Positions 48,731-57,600 of a DNA stretch of 64,000 nucleotides are shown here, piece by piece. The position numbers and the translations under genes are program-made. Every line of letters begins with the position of its first letter. Position 1 is the stretch's first letter. The notes beneath the pieces were generated by a model. That model ran no database searches, was not told the origin of the DNA, and saw only the letters and a program-made list of their open reading frames with translations. Origin of the DNA: Haloarcula limicola (GTDB taxonomy: Archaea; Halobacteriota; Halobacteria; Halobacteriales; Haloarculaceae); assembly GCF_010119205.1 (NCBI RefSeq), contig NZ_WRXM01000001.1:558001-622000 (forward strand). The letters run 5' to 3'.

Positions 48731-49420
48731 ATGTTGAGCGCGAAGATGGAGGACTATCTGAAGGCTATCTACCGCCTCGAACGGGAGGGGGACCCGCCCG
48801 TGGCGACCTCGACCATCGCGGAGACGGTCGGCGTGACGCCGCCGACGGCGACGAGCATGGTCGAGAAGCTCGAGGACCGCGGCCTGCTCGAACGCGAGAA
48901 GTACAAGGGCGTCACGCTGACGCCGGAGGGCGAGACGGTCGCGCTGGAGGTCATCCGCCACCACCGCCTGCTGGAGACGTTCCTCACCGAGGAGCTGGGG
49001 TACGACTGGTCGGAGGTCCACGAGGAGGCCGAGATCCTCGAACACCACATCAGCGAGGAGTTCGAGCGACGCGTCGCCGCCGCGCTGGACGAACCCACCG
49101 TCGACCCTCACGGCGATCCGATCCCCAACGACCAACTCGACCCCATCGACGACGTTCCGGCGGCCGTGCTGGCCGACCACGGCGAGGGCGCGCGCCTCGA
49201 AGTCGTCCGCGTCCGCGACCGCGACGCGGAGGAACTCACGTACCTGGACGAGGTCGGTATCACGCCGGGGACCGAGCTCGTCGTCGAGGAGATCGCGCCC
49301 ATCGGGATGGTGACGGTGCGCTTAGCGGACGGCGAGACGGTCTCGTTGCCGGACCACATCGCGGACGCGATCCAGGTCCGGAGCCGCGACGACGTCGTCG
49401 CCGAGGTGAGCGGTGCGTGA
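48731..49420 (+). CDS. sirR: DtxR/MntR-family metal-dependent transcriptional regulator
   Basis: 229 residues with three domains: an N-terminal winged helix (MEDYLKAIYRLEREGD, TPPTATSMVEKLEDRGLL, residues 6-62), a dimerisation and metal-binding domain with HHRLLETFL and EEAEILEHHISEEFERR (about 75-112, including Glu and His ligands), and a C-terminal SH3-like FeoA domain (about 150-229). It represses metal transport or storage genes when bound to Fe or Mn. A palindromic site lies just upstream, and a GDT1-type transporter follows with a GTGA overlap, suggesting manganese. Confidence 0.87.
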   Translation: MLSAKMEDYLKAIYRLEREGDPPVATSTIAETVGVTPPTATSMVEKLEDRGLLEREKYKGVTLTPEGETVALEVIRHHRLLETFLTEELGYDWSEVHEEAEILEHHISEEFERRVAAALDEPTVDPHGDPIPNDQLDPIDDVPAAVLADHGEGARLEVVRVRDRDAEELTYLDEVGITPGTELVVEEIAPIGMVTVRLADGETVSLPDHIADAIQVRSRDDVVAEVSGA

Positions 49421-50124
49421 GCGAGGCGACGTGGCTGACGGTCGTCTTCATCGCGGCCGGCGCGCAACTGGCGGTGCTGCCGGGCGAGAAGGTCCAGTTC
49501 ATCATCGCGGGGCTCTCGACCCGCTTCAACCCGTACACGGTCGTCGCCGCGGCGGGCACCGCCTTCGCCGGGTGGACGGCGGTCGAGGTCTGGCTCGGAC
49601 AGACCGTCACCGGACTGCTCCCTGGGATCTACCTCGACGCCATGACCGCGGCGCTGTTCGTCGTCTTCGCGTACCTGCTGGTGCGAACGGCACCGGCGGC
49701 GGACGACGCCGAGACGGAACCGGCGAGCGGCGTCCTGACTGACGGCGGCGAACTGGACGTTCGCGTGCCGGTCCTCGATTGGCAGGTCCCCAACAAGATG
49801 GGCGGCTTCCTCCCGATCTTCGCCCTGATGGCCTTCGGCGAGTTCGGCGATAAGACCCAGCTCATCACCATCTCGCTTGCCGCGCAGTACGCCGCGTTCC
49901 CGACGGCCATCTGGACCGGTGAGATGCTCGCTATCATCCCCGTGAGCGTGGCGAACGCGCTGTTCTTCTATCGCTTCTCGCACGCCTTCGACCTCCGGAA
50001 GGCCCACTTCGCGGGGGCGGCGCTGTTCGGCTTCTTCGCCGCCGACTTCGCGATGAGCGTCCTGTTCGGCTTCTCGGTCTGGGAGACCGCCGTGGGGGCC
50101 GTCGCCGCCGGTCTCCCCTTCTGA
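49417..50124 (+). CDS. GDT1/TMEM165-family cation transporter (probably Mn2+)
   Basis: GTG start within the GTGA overlap of the regulator gene. 235 residues in six or seven helices arranged as two related halves. The second half has the exact family motif FGEFGDKTQL; the first half has the weaker AQLAVLPGEKVQF, where the usual E-x-G-D-K becomes L-P-G-E-K. Family members exchange Mn2+ or Ca2+ for protons. Co-transcription with a metal regulator suggests manganese export or balance, by inference. Confidence 0.82.
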   Translation: MSEATWLTVVFIAAGAQLAVLPGEKVQFIIAGLSTRFNPYTVVAAAGTAFAGWTAVEVWLGQTVTGLLPGIYLDAMTAALFVVFAYLLVRTAPAADDAETEPASGVLTDGGELDVRVPVLDWQVPNKMGGFLPIFALMAFGEFGDKTQLITISLAAQYAAFPTAIWTGEMLAIIPVSVANALFFYRFSHAFDLRKAHFAGAALFGFFAADFAMSVLFGFSVWETAVGAVAAGLPF

Positions 50125-50166
50125 GCGACAGGGACACTCATTAGCCTCCGCCGAGGATGCACGGAT

Positions 50167-50757
50167 ATGCGAGGACTCGACGACACCGACCGCGAGATAC
50201 TCAGACTGTTGCTCGCGGACGCGCGCCGCCCGTTCAGCGACATCGCCGAACAGGTCGACCTCTCGGCGCCCGCCGTCTCCGACCGCGTCGACCGCCTGAC
50301 CGAGATGGGCGTGATTCGCGGGTTCACCGTCGACGTCGACCGGTCGCTCCTCCGCTCCGGGGTACCGGTGCTGGTCGAGATCGACGCCGAACCCGGTCGC
50401 GCGGGCGCGATACGCGACGCGCTCGCCGACGCCGAGGCGGTCGAACACGTCTTTCGGACCGCCGACAGCCGCGTGACGCTCACCGCGACGGTGCCACAGT
50501 CGGCGGTGCCGAGCTTCCTCGATTCGCACCTCGACTTCGAGGACGTTCGGCAGTACGACGTGCGACTCGTCGCCGACACCGAGTGGACGCCCGGTCTCGG
50601 CACCGCCGACTTCGCGCCGGACTGCGCCGAATGTGGCAATACCGTCGACGAGGAGGGCGTCCGCACGACCCTCGACGACGATCCCTACTACTTCTGCTGT
50701 GGCTCCTGTGAGGCGCGCTTCGTCGAACAGTACGAGACGCTCAAGGAGCAGGCGTAA
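50167..50757 (+). CDS. Lrp/AsnC-family regulator with TRASH metal-sensing domain
   Basis: 196 residues: AsnC-type winged helix (LDDTDREILRLLLADAR, then SDIAEQVDLSAPAVSDRV, residues 4-47), a RAM-like effector domain, and a C-terminal TRASH domain with CAECGNTV and YYFCCGSCEARF (about 157-186), whose Cys residues bind metal. Proteins of this make-up control copper efflux ATPases in Halobacterium and Sulfolobus. The copper ATPase gene follows 134 bases later on the same strand, so it is most likely its activator. Confidence 0.88.
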   Translation: MRGLDDTDREILRLLLADARRPFSDIAEQVDLSAPAVSDRVDRLTEMGVIRGFTVDVDRSLLRSGVPVLVEIDAEPGRAGAIRDALADAEAVEHVFRTADSRVTLTATVPQSAVPSFLDSHLDFEDVRQYDVRLVADTEWTPGLGTADFAPDCAECGNTVDEEGVRTTLDDDPYYFCCGSCEARFVEQYETLKEQA

Positions 50758-50836
50758 CGACTGAGTGTGAAACCATAGCTAAATCGAATGTGAGGCGGCC
50801 ATATTGATTTGGATAGTTGTGTCTGAGTCCACTACG

Positions 50837-50857
50837 CTTTTCATTCTAATGGAAAAG
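50837..50857 (+). promoter_or_regulatory. Near-palindrome in the copA promoter
   Basis: The arms CTTTTCATT and AATGGAAAAG flank a two-base centre and are symmetric apart from one extra base. They lie 35-55 bases before the copA ATG, overlapping the place expected for BRE/TATA elements. It is a candidate binding site for the adjacent copper regulator. Confidence 0.4.
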
Positions 50858-50891
50858 GGGCATCAAAGAGTAGCCCGTACTAGATACCATC

Positions 50892-53558
50892 ATGAGTGAG
50901 CGAACCGTCCGGCTCGAACTGACCGGCATGAGCTGTGCCAACTGTTCGGCCACCATCGAGGAGGCCGTCGGCGAGTTGGACGGCGTCGAGAGCGTCGACG
51001 CCAACTACGCCACCGACGAGGGGAGCGTCACGTACGACCCCGATTCGGTGTCGCTCGCCGAGGTCGTGGCCGCCGTCGAGGACGCGGGCTACGGCGTCGT
51101 CACGGAGACGGCGAGCGTCGGCATCACCGATATGTCGTGTGCCAACTGCGCGGACACCAACGAGGAGGCGCTCGAACGGACGCCCGGCGTCGTCTCGGCG
51201 GACGTGAACTACGCCACCGACGAGGGGCAAGTGACCTATCTGCCGTCCGCGGTCTCTCTCTCGGAGCTCTACGACGCCATCGAGTCGGCCGGCTACACGC
51301 CCGTCCGAGAGGACGAGGGCGGTGCGGACGGCGAAGCGGGCGACGGCCAGCAGTCCGGGTCCGACCGGCGCGACGCGGCCCGCAACGCCGAAGTCAGGAA
51401 GCAGCGCCGCTTGACGCTGTTCGGCGCGGCGCTGTCGCTGCCGCTGCTGGTCTTCATGGCGGATCACCTGCTCTCGCTCGGCCTGTTCGAGGGGACGCTG
51501 TTCGGCGTGCCGCTCGGGTGGGTGCAGTTCGCGCTCGCCACGCCGGTCCAGATCGCCCTCGGCAAACCGTTCTACGAGAACGCGTACAAGGCGCTCGTCA
51601 AGAACAAGCGCGCCAACATGGACGTGCTCATCGCGCTGGGTTCCTCGACGGCGTACGGCTACTCCGTCGTCGCGCTACTGGGCCTCATCGCCAGCACGGG
51701 GCTGTACTTCGACACGGCGGCGTTCATCCTCGTGTTCATCACGCTCGGAAACTACCTCGAGGCCCGCTCGAAGAGCCAGGCCGGCGCGGCCATCCGCCAG
51801 CTGCTGGAGATGGAGGCCGACACGGCCACCGTCGTCCGCGAGGACGGCACCGAGGAGGAGATCCCGCTCTCGGAGGTCGAGGTCGGCGACCGACTGAAGG
51901 TCCGCCCCGGCGAGAAGGTCCCGACCGACGGCGTCGTCGTGGACGGGGACTCGGCCGTCGACGAGTCGATGGTCACCGGCGAGTCCGTCCCCGTCGAGAA
52001 GGGCGAGGGCGACGAGGTCATCGGCGCGACGGTGAACCAGAACGGCGTCCTCGAGGTCGAGGCGACGAAGGTCGGGTCGGAGACCGCGCTCCAGCAGATC
52101 GTCGAGCGCGTCAAGCAGGCCCAGTCGCGCCAGCCCGAGATCCAGAACCTCGCCGACCGCATCTCCGCGTACTTCGTCCCGGCGGTCATCGCCAACGCCC
52201 TGCTGTGGGCCGCCGTCTGGGCGCTGTTCCCCGAGGCGCTGGCCGGCTTCGTCGGGTCGCTCCCGATATGGGGGCTGGCGGCCGGCGGTCCCGCCACGGT
52301 CGGCGTCGCCGAGTTCGCGGTCGTCGTCTTCGCCTCGTCGGTGCTCATCGCCTGTCCCTGCGCGCTGGGGCTGGCGACGCCCGCCGCGACGATGGTCGGG
52401 ACCACCATCGGGGCGCGCAACGGCGTCCTGTTCAAGGGCGGCGACGTGCTCGAAACCGTCCGCGACGTGGACACCGTCGTCTTCGACAAGACGGGGACCC
52501 TGACCGAAGGCGAGATGGAACTGACCGACGTGGAAGTCGTCGGCGCGGCGGCCGACGGCGGTGAGGCGAGTGCGGCTACCGACGGAGGGACCCTCCGCGA
52601 GGCCCCGGAACTCACCGAGGAGTACGTCCTCGAACTCGCCGCCAGCGCCGAGAGCGGGAGCGAGCATCCGCTGGCCCAAGCCATCGTCGAAGGGGCCCGG
52701 GAACGCGGCATCGACGTGGCCGACGCCGAGGGCTTCGAGAACGTTCCCGGCCACGGCGTCCGCGCGACGACGCCCCACGGCGTGGTGCTCGTCGGCAACC
52801 GCAAACTGCTCGAAGACAACGGGGTCGACACCACGCCCGCCGAGGAGCAGATGAACCGCCTCGAACGCGAGGGGAAGACGGCGATGCTGGTCGCCGTCGC
52901 GGACGGTCGACAGAGACAAGCCGACCGGTCGGAAGTGGACACCGGCGACGAGTTCCGCCTCGCCGGCGTCGTCGCCGACGCGGACACGGTCAAGCAGAGC
53001 GCCGTCGACGCCGTCGGCGGCCTCCGCGAGCGCGGGCTGGACGTGTGGATGATAACCGGCGACAACGAGCGGACCGCCCGCGCTGTCGCCGAAGAGGTCG
53101 GCATCGACCCCGAGAACGTGATGGCCGGCGTCCTGCCCGACGAGAAGGCCGAAGCCCTCGAAGACATCCAGTCGGGAGACCGACTGGCGATGATGGTCGG
53201 CGACGGCGTCAACGACGCCCCGGCGCTGGCGACGGCCGCCGTAGGCTGTGCCATCGGCTCCGGCACCGACGTGGCCATCGAGGCCGCCGACGTGACGCTG
53301 CTGCGGGACGACCCCGCGGACGTGCTGAAGGCCATCCGCATCTCAGCGGCGACGCTCCAGAAGATCAAGCAGAACCTCTTCTGGGCGCTCGGGTACAACA
53401 CCGTCATGATCCCGCTGGCCTCGCTGGGGCTCCTCCAGCCGGCGCTGGCCGCGGCGGCGATGGCGGCCTCCTCGGTGTCGGTGCTCGCGAACAGCCTCGC
53501 GTTCCGGAAGTACACGCCCGATTCGGACTACGAGCTGCTCGGGTTCCTCCGGCCCTGA
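50892..53558 (+). CDS. copA: Copper-translocating P1B-type ATPase
   Basis: 888 residues. Two N-terminal HMA domains carry GMSCANC (Cys15, Cys18) and DMSCANC (Cys83, Cys86). The membrane part has eight helices with the transport motif [11 protein letters not shown] (about 487-497); the actuator motif is TGES; the phosphorylated Asp is in [12 protein letters not shown] (about 532); the nucleotide-binding domain has SEHPLAQAI and GHGV; the hinge is [12 protein letters not shown]. The CPC motif indicates export of Cu(I) or Ag(I). A Ser/Gly/Asp-rich linker separates the HMA domains from the membrane. Confidence 0.95.
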   Translation: MSERTVRLELTGMSCANCSATIEEAVGELDGVESVDANYATDEGSVTYDPDSVSLAEVVAAVEDAGYGVVTETASVGITDMSCANCADTNEEALERTPGVVSADVNYATDEGQVTYLPSAVSLSELYDAIESAGYTPVREDEGGADGEAGDGQQSGSDRRDAARNAEVRKQRRLTLFGAALSLPLLVFMADHLLSLGLFEGTLFGVPLGWVQFALATPVQIALGKPFYENAYKALVKNKRANMDVLIALGSSTAYGYSVVALLGLIASTGLYFDTAAFILVFITLGNYLEARSKSQAGAAIRQLLEMEADTATVVREDGTEEEIPLSEVEVGDRLKVRPGEKVPTDGVVVDGDSAVDESMVTGESVPVEKGEGDEVIGATVNQNGVLEVEATKVGSETALQQIVERVKQAQSRQPEIQNLADRISAYFVPAVIANALLWAAVWALFPEALAGFVGSLPIWGLAAGGPATVGVAEFAVVVFASSVLIACPCALGLATPAATMVGTTIGARNGVLFKGGDVLETVRDVDTVVFDKTGTLTEGEMELTDVEVVGAAADGGEASAATDGGTLREAPELTEEYVLELAASAESGSEHPLAQAIVEGARERGIDVADAEGFENVPGHGVRATTPHGVVLVGNRKLLEDNGVDTTPAEEQMNRLEREGKTAMLVAVADGRQRQADRSEVDTGDEFRLAGVVADADTVKQSAVDAVGGLRERGLDVWMITGDNERTARAVAEEVGIDPENVMAGVLPDEKAEALEDIQSGDRLAMMVGDGVNDAPALATAAVGCAIGSGTDVAIEAADVTLLRDDPADVLKAIRISAATLQKIKQNLFWALGYNTVMIPLASLGLLQPALAAAAMAASSVSVLANSLAFRKYTPDSDYELLGFLRP

Positions 53559-53586
53559 GCGGGGGGTTCCAGTACACTCATCTGGC

Positions 53587-55350
53587 GTGGACTCCGACAG
53601 TAGGACAGTGAGCGACTCGCAGCGACCGGCCGGCGGCGGCCCGGCAGCGGATACGGACGTCCGGCAGCCGACGGGTCTCCGCGTCACGCTCCGCGCGCTG
53701 TGGCGGGTCCTCGTCGTCGGCTGGCAGTTCCTCCCGTTCGCGGTCGCGTGGGCGCGCGACCGCAAGCGGTTCGTCGTCGTCGGCCGCTCCCGCTCGGTTT
53801 CGAGCGAGGATCGGACCCGGCGCGCCCGCCGACTGAAGTCGACGTTTCTCGACCTCGGCCCGGCGTTCATCAAGCTCGGGCAGATGCTCTCGACGCGGCC
53901 CGACGCGCTCCCGCGGGAGTACATCGACGTGCTCGCGGAGCTGCAGGACAAGGTGCCGCCGGACCCGTGGGACGAGATCGAACCCCTGCTCGAACGCGAA
54001 CTGGGCGGTCCGGTGGCCGAGCGCTTCGACGAGTTCGACACCTCCCCCATCAGCGGCGCGTCGCTCGGGCAGGTGTACGAGGCCGAACTCGACGGACAGC
54101 GAGTCGCCGTGAAGGTACTGCGGCCGGACATCCGCGAGCGCGTCGAGTCTGACCTGCGCGTGCTGTCGACGCTGACGCCGATTCTGACCTCCGGCGCGGA
54201 CCCCGCACAGGCGTTCACGCTCGAGAACCTCACCGAGGAGTTCTCGGCGACCATCCGCCGGGAGATGGACTACGCCCACGAGGCGCGGATGTTGCGCGAA
54301 ATCGGGGATAGCTTCGCGGACACCGACGACGTGGCGATCCCCGACGTCGTCGAGAGCCACTCGACCGATCGCGTGGTGACGATGAGCTACGTCGACGGCG
54401 TGAAGATAGACGACGTGACGAGACTCGATGAGATGGGAGTCGACCGCGAGCGGCTCGTCCAGCGCCTCGAAGAGGTCTATATCCAGATGATCGTCGAGGA
54501 CGGGCGCTTCCACGCCGACCCGCACCCGGGGAACCTGGCGGTCCAGCCCGACGGGACGCTCGTCTTCTACGACTTCGGGATGACCGGCCGCCTCGGCGCG
54601 CGGACCCGCGAGCAACTGATGGAGTTCTACGTCGGGCTGGCGACCGACGACGTGGAGCGGGTGATGGACGCCTTCGTCGCCATGGGCGCGCTGGACCCGA
54701 TGGCCGACCGCGAGGTGATGCGCGAGGCGTTCGAGATCGTCATCCAGCAGTTCCGCGGCGAGGACATCAGCGAGTACCGCATCGAGCAGCTCGTCGGCGA
54801 GTTCGAGAGTCAGCTGTACGAGTTCCCGATGCGCCTCCCGCAGGACCTCGCGCTGGTCGTCCGTGTGACCACGGTCTTAGAGGGCGTCTGTCGCACGCTC
54901 GACCCGGAGTTCGACTTCATCGAAGTCATCACCGACTACGTGATGGAGCAGGGAGCGACCGATATGAGCGGCGCGCTCCGCGAGGAGATAGAGGAGACGG
55001 TGACGCGGTCGGTGCGGTCGAGCGTGACCGCGCTCCCGCGTGCCGAAGCGGCGCTCGACACCGCCGCGCGGGACGAACTCGTCCTGGAGACGCTACTCGA
55101 AGACAGCGGCGGGCTGGCCCGACAGATGGCGATACGGCTCCTGCTCGGCATCGTCGCCGCCGCGGGGATCCCGGTGGCGGCGTTCCTCTTCGTGACGACG
55201 ACCATCGAAGCGACCGCCCTGGCAGTCGCGGTCACGGGTATCACGCTCGGCGTCATCGGGTGGTCGTTCCGCGGACAGCGGCGGGCGGCGCTGACGACGC
55301 CGCAGTTCACGCGCCACGAGATGCGGCGACGGCGCGAGGACGAGCGATAA
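53587..55350 (+). CDS. UbiB/ABC1/COQ8-family atypical kinase
   Basis: GTG start at 53587, preceded by a disordered acidic leader of about 30 residues. 587 residues with the family's KxGQ motif in FIKLGQMLSTRPD, the alanine-rich nucleotide loop SGASLGQVYEA, the VAVKV Lys, catalytic HADPHPGNL and metal motif VFYDFGMTG. Two hydrophobic helices at the C terminus anchor it to the membrane. Relatives support quinone synthesis or lipid metabolism, and act more as ATPases than protein kinases. Neighbouring genes give no pathway. Confidence 0.88.
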   Translation: MDSDSRTVSDSQRPAGGGPAADTDVRQPTGLRVTLRALWRVLVVGWQFLPFAVAWARDRKRFVVVGRSRSVSSEDRTRRARRLKSTFLDLGPAFIKLGQMLSTRPDALPREYIDVLAELQDKVPPDPWDEIEPLLERELGGPVAERFDEFDTSPISGASLGQVYEAELDGQRVAVKVLRPDIRERVESDLRVLSTLTPILTSGADPAQAFTLENLTEEFSATIRREMDYAHEARMLREIGDSFADTDDVAIPDVVESHSTDRVVTMSYVDGVKIDDVTRLDEMGVDRERLVQRLEEVYIQMIVEDGRFHADPHPGNLAVQPDGTLVFYDFGMTGRLGARTREQLMEFYVGLATDDVERVMDAFVAMGALDPMADREVMREAFEIVIQQFRGEDISEYRIEQLVGEFESQLYEFPMRLPQDLALVVRVTTVLEGVCRTLDPEFDFIEVITDYVMEQGATDMSGALREEIEETVTRSVRSSVTALPRAEAALDTAARDELVLETLLEDSGGLARQMAIRLLLGIVAAAGIPVAAFLFVTTTIEATALAVAVTGITLGVIGWSFRGQRRAALTTPQFTRHEMRRRREDER

Positions 55351-55638
55351 ATCCGCAGATCGACGGTAGCGCGTCCGCAGAACTTGACCCTCTACGGCCA
55401 TCGTCCGCTCACCGGTCGCTCTATCGTCGCGGCGTCGCAGTCGTCGAGAGAGCGGCCGCCCGAATATTGTTCCTTTTGCGCTACGCTATACCGGCAGATA
55501 GCACAGCATCTCTACGAGGATGCGATTTGGGTGGCCGACAAATGCGCTTATAGCGAAGGTCGGGCACTCTGTAGTGTATGAATAGCACAATACTCTAGCA
55601 ACCCTTTTGTATCTCCGCCGGTTAGGTCGGGGTACAGA
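55351..55638. other. Spacer of 288 bases before the split sulfur transporter
   Basis: No convincing gene. A frame at 55384-55581 encodes EYCSFCATLYRQIAQ and other Cys-containing pieces, but has no clear start and poor codon use. The stretch at 55545-55615 is AT-rich and may hold the promoter of the operon that begins at 55639 (CAACCCTTTTGTATC at about 55599-55613). Confidence 0.4.
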
Positions 55639-55737
55639 ATGAGCGACGACTCCTTGGGGTTCCCGGACGGCGGTGTAGTTATCGATCAGCGTGAGGCAAA
55701 CAAGCGCTTCGGGCCTGAGACCGTGACGAGGGACTGA
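55639..55737 (+). CDS. Very short ORF of 32 codons ahead of the transporter gene
   Basis: ATG at 55639 to TGA at 55735-55737, reading MSDDSLGFPDGGVVIDQREA and then 12 more residues. The transporter gene starts one base after its stop, and it lies behind an AT-rich, promoter-like stretch. It could be a real small protein, a leader peptide, or the surviving 3' end of a larger gene. Nothing is recognised in the sequence. Confidence 0.35.
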   Translation: MSDDSLGFPDGGVVIDQREANKRFGPETVTRD

Positions 55738-55738
55738 G

Positions 55739-56212
55739 ATGGTCTTCGAGACGCTATTCCCGAACGGGTGGGTTCACTACCTGCTCGGCGGGCTACTCAT
55801 CGGCGCGGGCACCGCGATTATCTACCTCTCGACCGGGATCATCGCGGGTGCCAGCACGTTCCTCGAATCGACGCTGTCGTACGTCTCCGCGAAGTCCCGC
55901 TTCCAGCAGTATCGATTCCGCGCATCACGTGACTGGCGCGTCGTCTTCACGCTCGGCATCGTGCTGGGCGGTGCCGCCTACGGCCTGACGTTCGGCGAGT
56001 TCGGTTGGACCACCGACGTTCAGTGGTGGCGACTGCTCGTCGGCGGCCTCTTCGTCGGCGTGGGGACGCGCCTCGGCAAGGGCTGTACCTCCGGCCACGG
56101 CGTCTGCGGCGTCGGGTCGCTCTCGGAGACGTCGCTGCTGAACGTGGCGACGTTCGTCGGCGTCGCCGTCGGGACCGCACAGATCGTCGCGGCGCTGGGG
56201 GTGACGCCGTGA
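55739..56212 (+). CDS. YeeE/YedE-family transporter, N-terminal half
   Basis: 157 residues with five or so helices; the sequence GKGCTSGHGVCGVGSLSE (about 113-130) has the conserved Cys residues of YeeE-type thiosulfate or sulfur-compound transporters. Bacterial proteins hold two such halves in one chain; here the second half is the next gene, joined by a GTGA overlap. Together they should form one transporter. Confidence 0.85.
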   Translation: MVFETLFPNGWVHYLLGGLLIGAGTAIIYLSTGIIAGASTFLESTLSYVSAKSRFQQYRFRASRDWRVVFTLGIVLGGAAYGLTFGEFGWTTDVQWWRLLVGGLFVGVGTRLGKGCTSGHGVCGVGSLSETSLLNVATFVGVAVGTAQIVAALGVTP

Positions 56213-56679
56213 GCGACGCGAACGCCGGCCGTCACCCGCTGTTCATGCCGGCCATCCTGCTCGGCGGCGTGGTCTTCGGTTTCGGTCTCGGACTGAGTCA
56301 GATGTACCGCCCGGAGGTCGTCCTGCGCTTCCTCCGGTTGTCGGACCTCGGCCTCCTGCTGGTGATGGGCGGCGCGAGCGTCGTCGCCGGCGTCGTCTTC
56401 GCAGTCGGGTCGCGGACCGACCGGACCGCGCCGCTGACCGGCCGCGAGTTCGGCAAGCGCGTGAAATCGATGGACCGAAACGTCCTGCTGGGCGGCGGCG
56501 TCTTCGGCGTCGGCTGGGGGATCTCGGGCATCTGCCCGGGGGCGGCCTACGCCAGTCTCGGCGTCGGTAACGTCACCATCCTCTATGCCGTCGTCGGCAT
56601 GTTCGCCGGCGCGTACCTGCAGGGATACCTCCGCTCGGAGACCAGCGCGGCCGAACAGACGGCGGAGGAACCGGCATGA
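56209..56679 (+). CDS. YeeE/YedE-family transporter, C-terminal half
   Basis: GTG start in the overlap with the preceding gene. 156 residues with four or five helices and GISGICPGAAYASLG (about 103-117), the second conserved Cys motif of the family. The last residues EQTAEEPA are polar. The two-gene arrangement is the common archaeal form. Stop and next start overlap as ATGA. Confidence 0.85.
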   Translation: MSDANAGRHPLFMPAILLGGVVFGFGLGLSQMYRPEVVLRFLRLSDLGLLLVMGGASVVAGVVFAVGSRTDRTAPLTGREFGKRVKSMDRNVLLGGGVFGVGWGISGICPGAAYASLGVGNVTILYAVVGMFAGAYLQGYLRSETSAAEQTAEEPA

Positions 56680-56765
56680 CTGAGACGACAACGTACTTGG
56701 ACGACGCACAGATGGGACAGTTTGTCTACGAGTTCCACCAGAGATCCGACCAACGAAAGCGATGA
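56676..56765 (+). CDS. Micro-ORF of 29 aa, coupled on both sides
   Basis: ATG overlaps the preceding stop (ATGA at 56676-56679), and its TGA overlaps the next ATG (ATGA at 56762-56765). The peptide begins MTETTTYLDDAQMGQF and ends HQRSDQRKR; it is soluble, acidic first and basic last. Double coupling makes translation likely if the operon is translated. No relative is recognised. Confidence 0.5.
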   Translation: MTETTTYLDDAQMGQFVYEFHQRSDQRKR

Positions 56766-57463
56766 CTGATCGAGAGTTCGACCCGAGCGGCGAGCGCGAA
56801 CGGAGTCTCGGCGCGGGCCTGTTCGAACGGGAGATGGGACCGAGTTCGTCGATGGCCCACCTCTACCGCGGCGAAGTCCACCGAATGACCCGGTGGCGCG
56901 AGCGACTCGACCGCACCACGAACTGGGCGGTCACGGTCATGGCGGCCATCCTCACGTGGTCGTTTTCCGCCCCCGGACGGCCGCACTATCTCGTACTGGT
57001 GGGGTTGGTCACGCTGGGCGTCTTCCTCGGCATCGAGGCCCACCGCTACCGCGGGTTCGACGTGTGGCGCTCGCGTGTGCGCCTCATCCAGCAGAACGTC
57101 TGGTCGCACGGGCTCGACCCGCGAGAGGACGTCGACGACGGCGCGTGGCGGCGGAAACTGAGCGCGGACTATCACCGACCGACGCTGAAAGTGCCCTTCG
57201 AAGAGGCCGTCGCCCACCGACTGCGACGGGTGTATCTGGCGCTGTTCAGCGTCGTGACCGCCGCGTGGTTCATCCGCGTCACGTCGTTCGCCCAGTCGGG
57301 ACCGTGGCCCGAGAGCGCCCGCATCGGTGCCGTCCCCGGCGTCGTCGTCACCGCTGTCGTCGTCGCCGCGTATCTCGCCAGCGTCGCCGTCGCGTTCCGC
57401 CCGCGAACGTGGTACTCCCGATCGGAACTGCGGGAGTGTCAAGTGGACGATTGGCGGGAGTAG
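56762..57463 (+). CDS. DUF2270 membrane protein, 233 aa
   Basis: An acidic N-terminal region is followed by MAHLYRGEVHRMTRWRERLDRTTNWAVTV, typical of DUF2270. Two helices near 57-95, a cytoplasmic middle with HRYRGFDVWRSRVRL and then two more helices (about 155-212) make a four-helix membrane protein. Function is unknown. It is the last gene of the YeeE operon. Its stop codon is directly followed by a hairpin array. Confidence 0.8.
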   Translation: MTDREFDPSGERERSLGAGLFEREMGPSSSMAHLYRGEVHRMTRWRERLDRTTNWAVTVMAAILTWSFSAPGRPHYLVLVGLVTLGVFLGIEAHRYRGFDVWRSRVRLIQQNVWSHGLDPREDVDDGAWRRKLSADYHRPTLKVPFEEAVAHRLRRVYLALFSVVTAAWFIRVTSFAQSGPWPESARIGAVPGVVVTAVVVAAYLASVAVAFRPRTWYSRSELRECQVDDWRE

Positions 57464-57600
57464 CGGGGTCCCGACTGTAGGGAGGGACCCCGAAAGCGAT
57501 ACGGCGACCACCGGGAGCCGTGGAGCAGTAGCGAGGGGTGCGCGAGGAAGGGAGCGCGGCCCTCGTAAGAATGAGCGGGGGAGGAACGACCCGCGAGTAG
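57464..57600. repeat. Array of four hairpins after the DUF2270 gene
   Basis: CGGGGTCCC-GACTGTAGGGA-GGGACCCCG (57464-57492), ACGGC-GACCACCGGGA-GCCGT (57501-57521), a CGAGGGG/CCCTCG stem (about 57532-57565) and GCGGG-GGAGGAACGA-CCCGC (57575-57594). The first begins right after the stop codon. The 11-base loop length is kept even where loop sequence differs, and linkers AGCAGTAGCGAGGGG, AATGAGCGGG and GCGAGTAGCGAGG match those of the array at 38042-38232. Confidence 0.82.

Noticed and set aside
48706-49416. Longer frame fused to the start of the GDT1-type transporter
   Set aside because: The upstream part overlaps the regulator gene in another frame and is Arg-rich and unlike a membrane protein. 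The GTG at 49417 in a GTGA overlap is a much better start.
55384-55581. Frame with CSFC and other Cys residues before the YeeE genes
   Set aside because: No good start, a poor first half, and overlap with promoter-like sequence. A remnant gene is possible but not supported.
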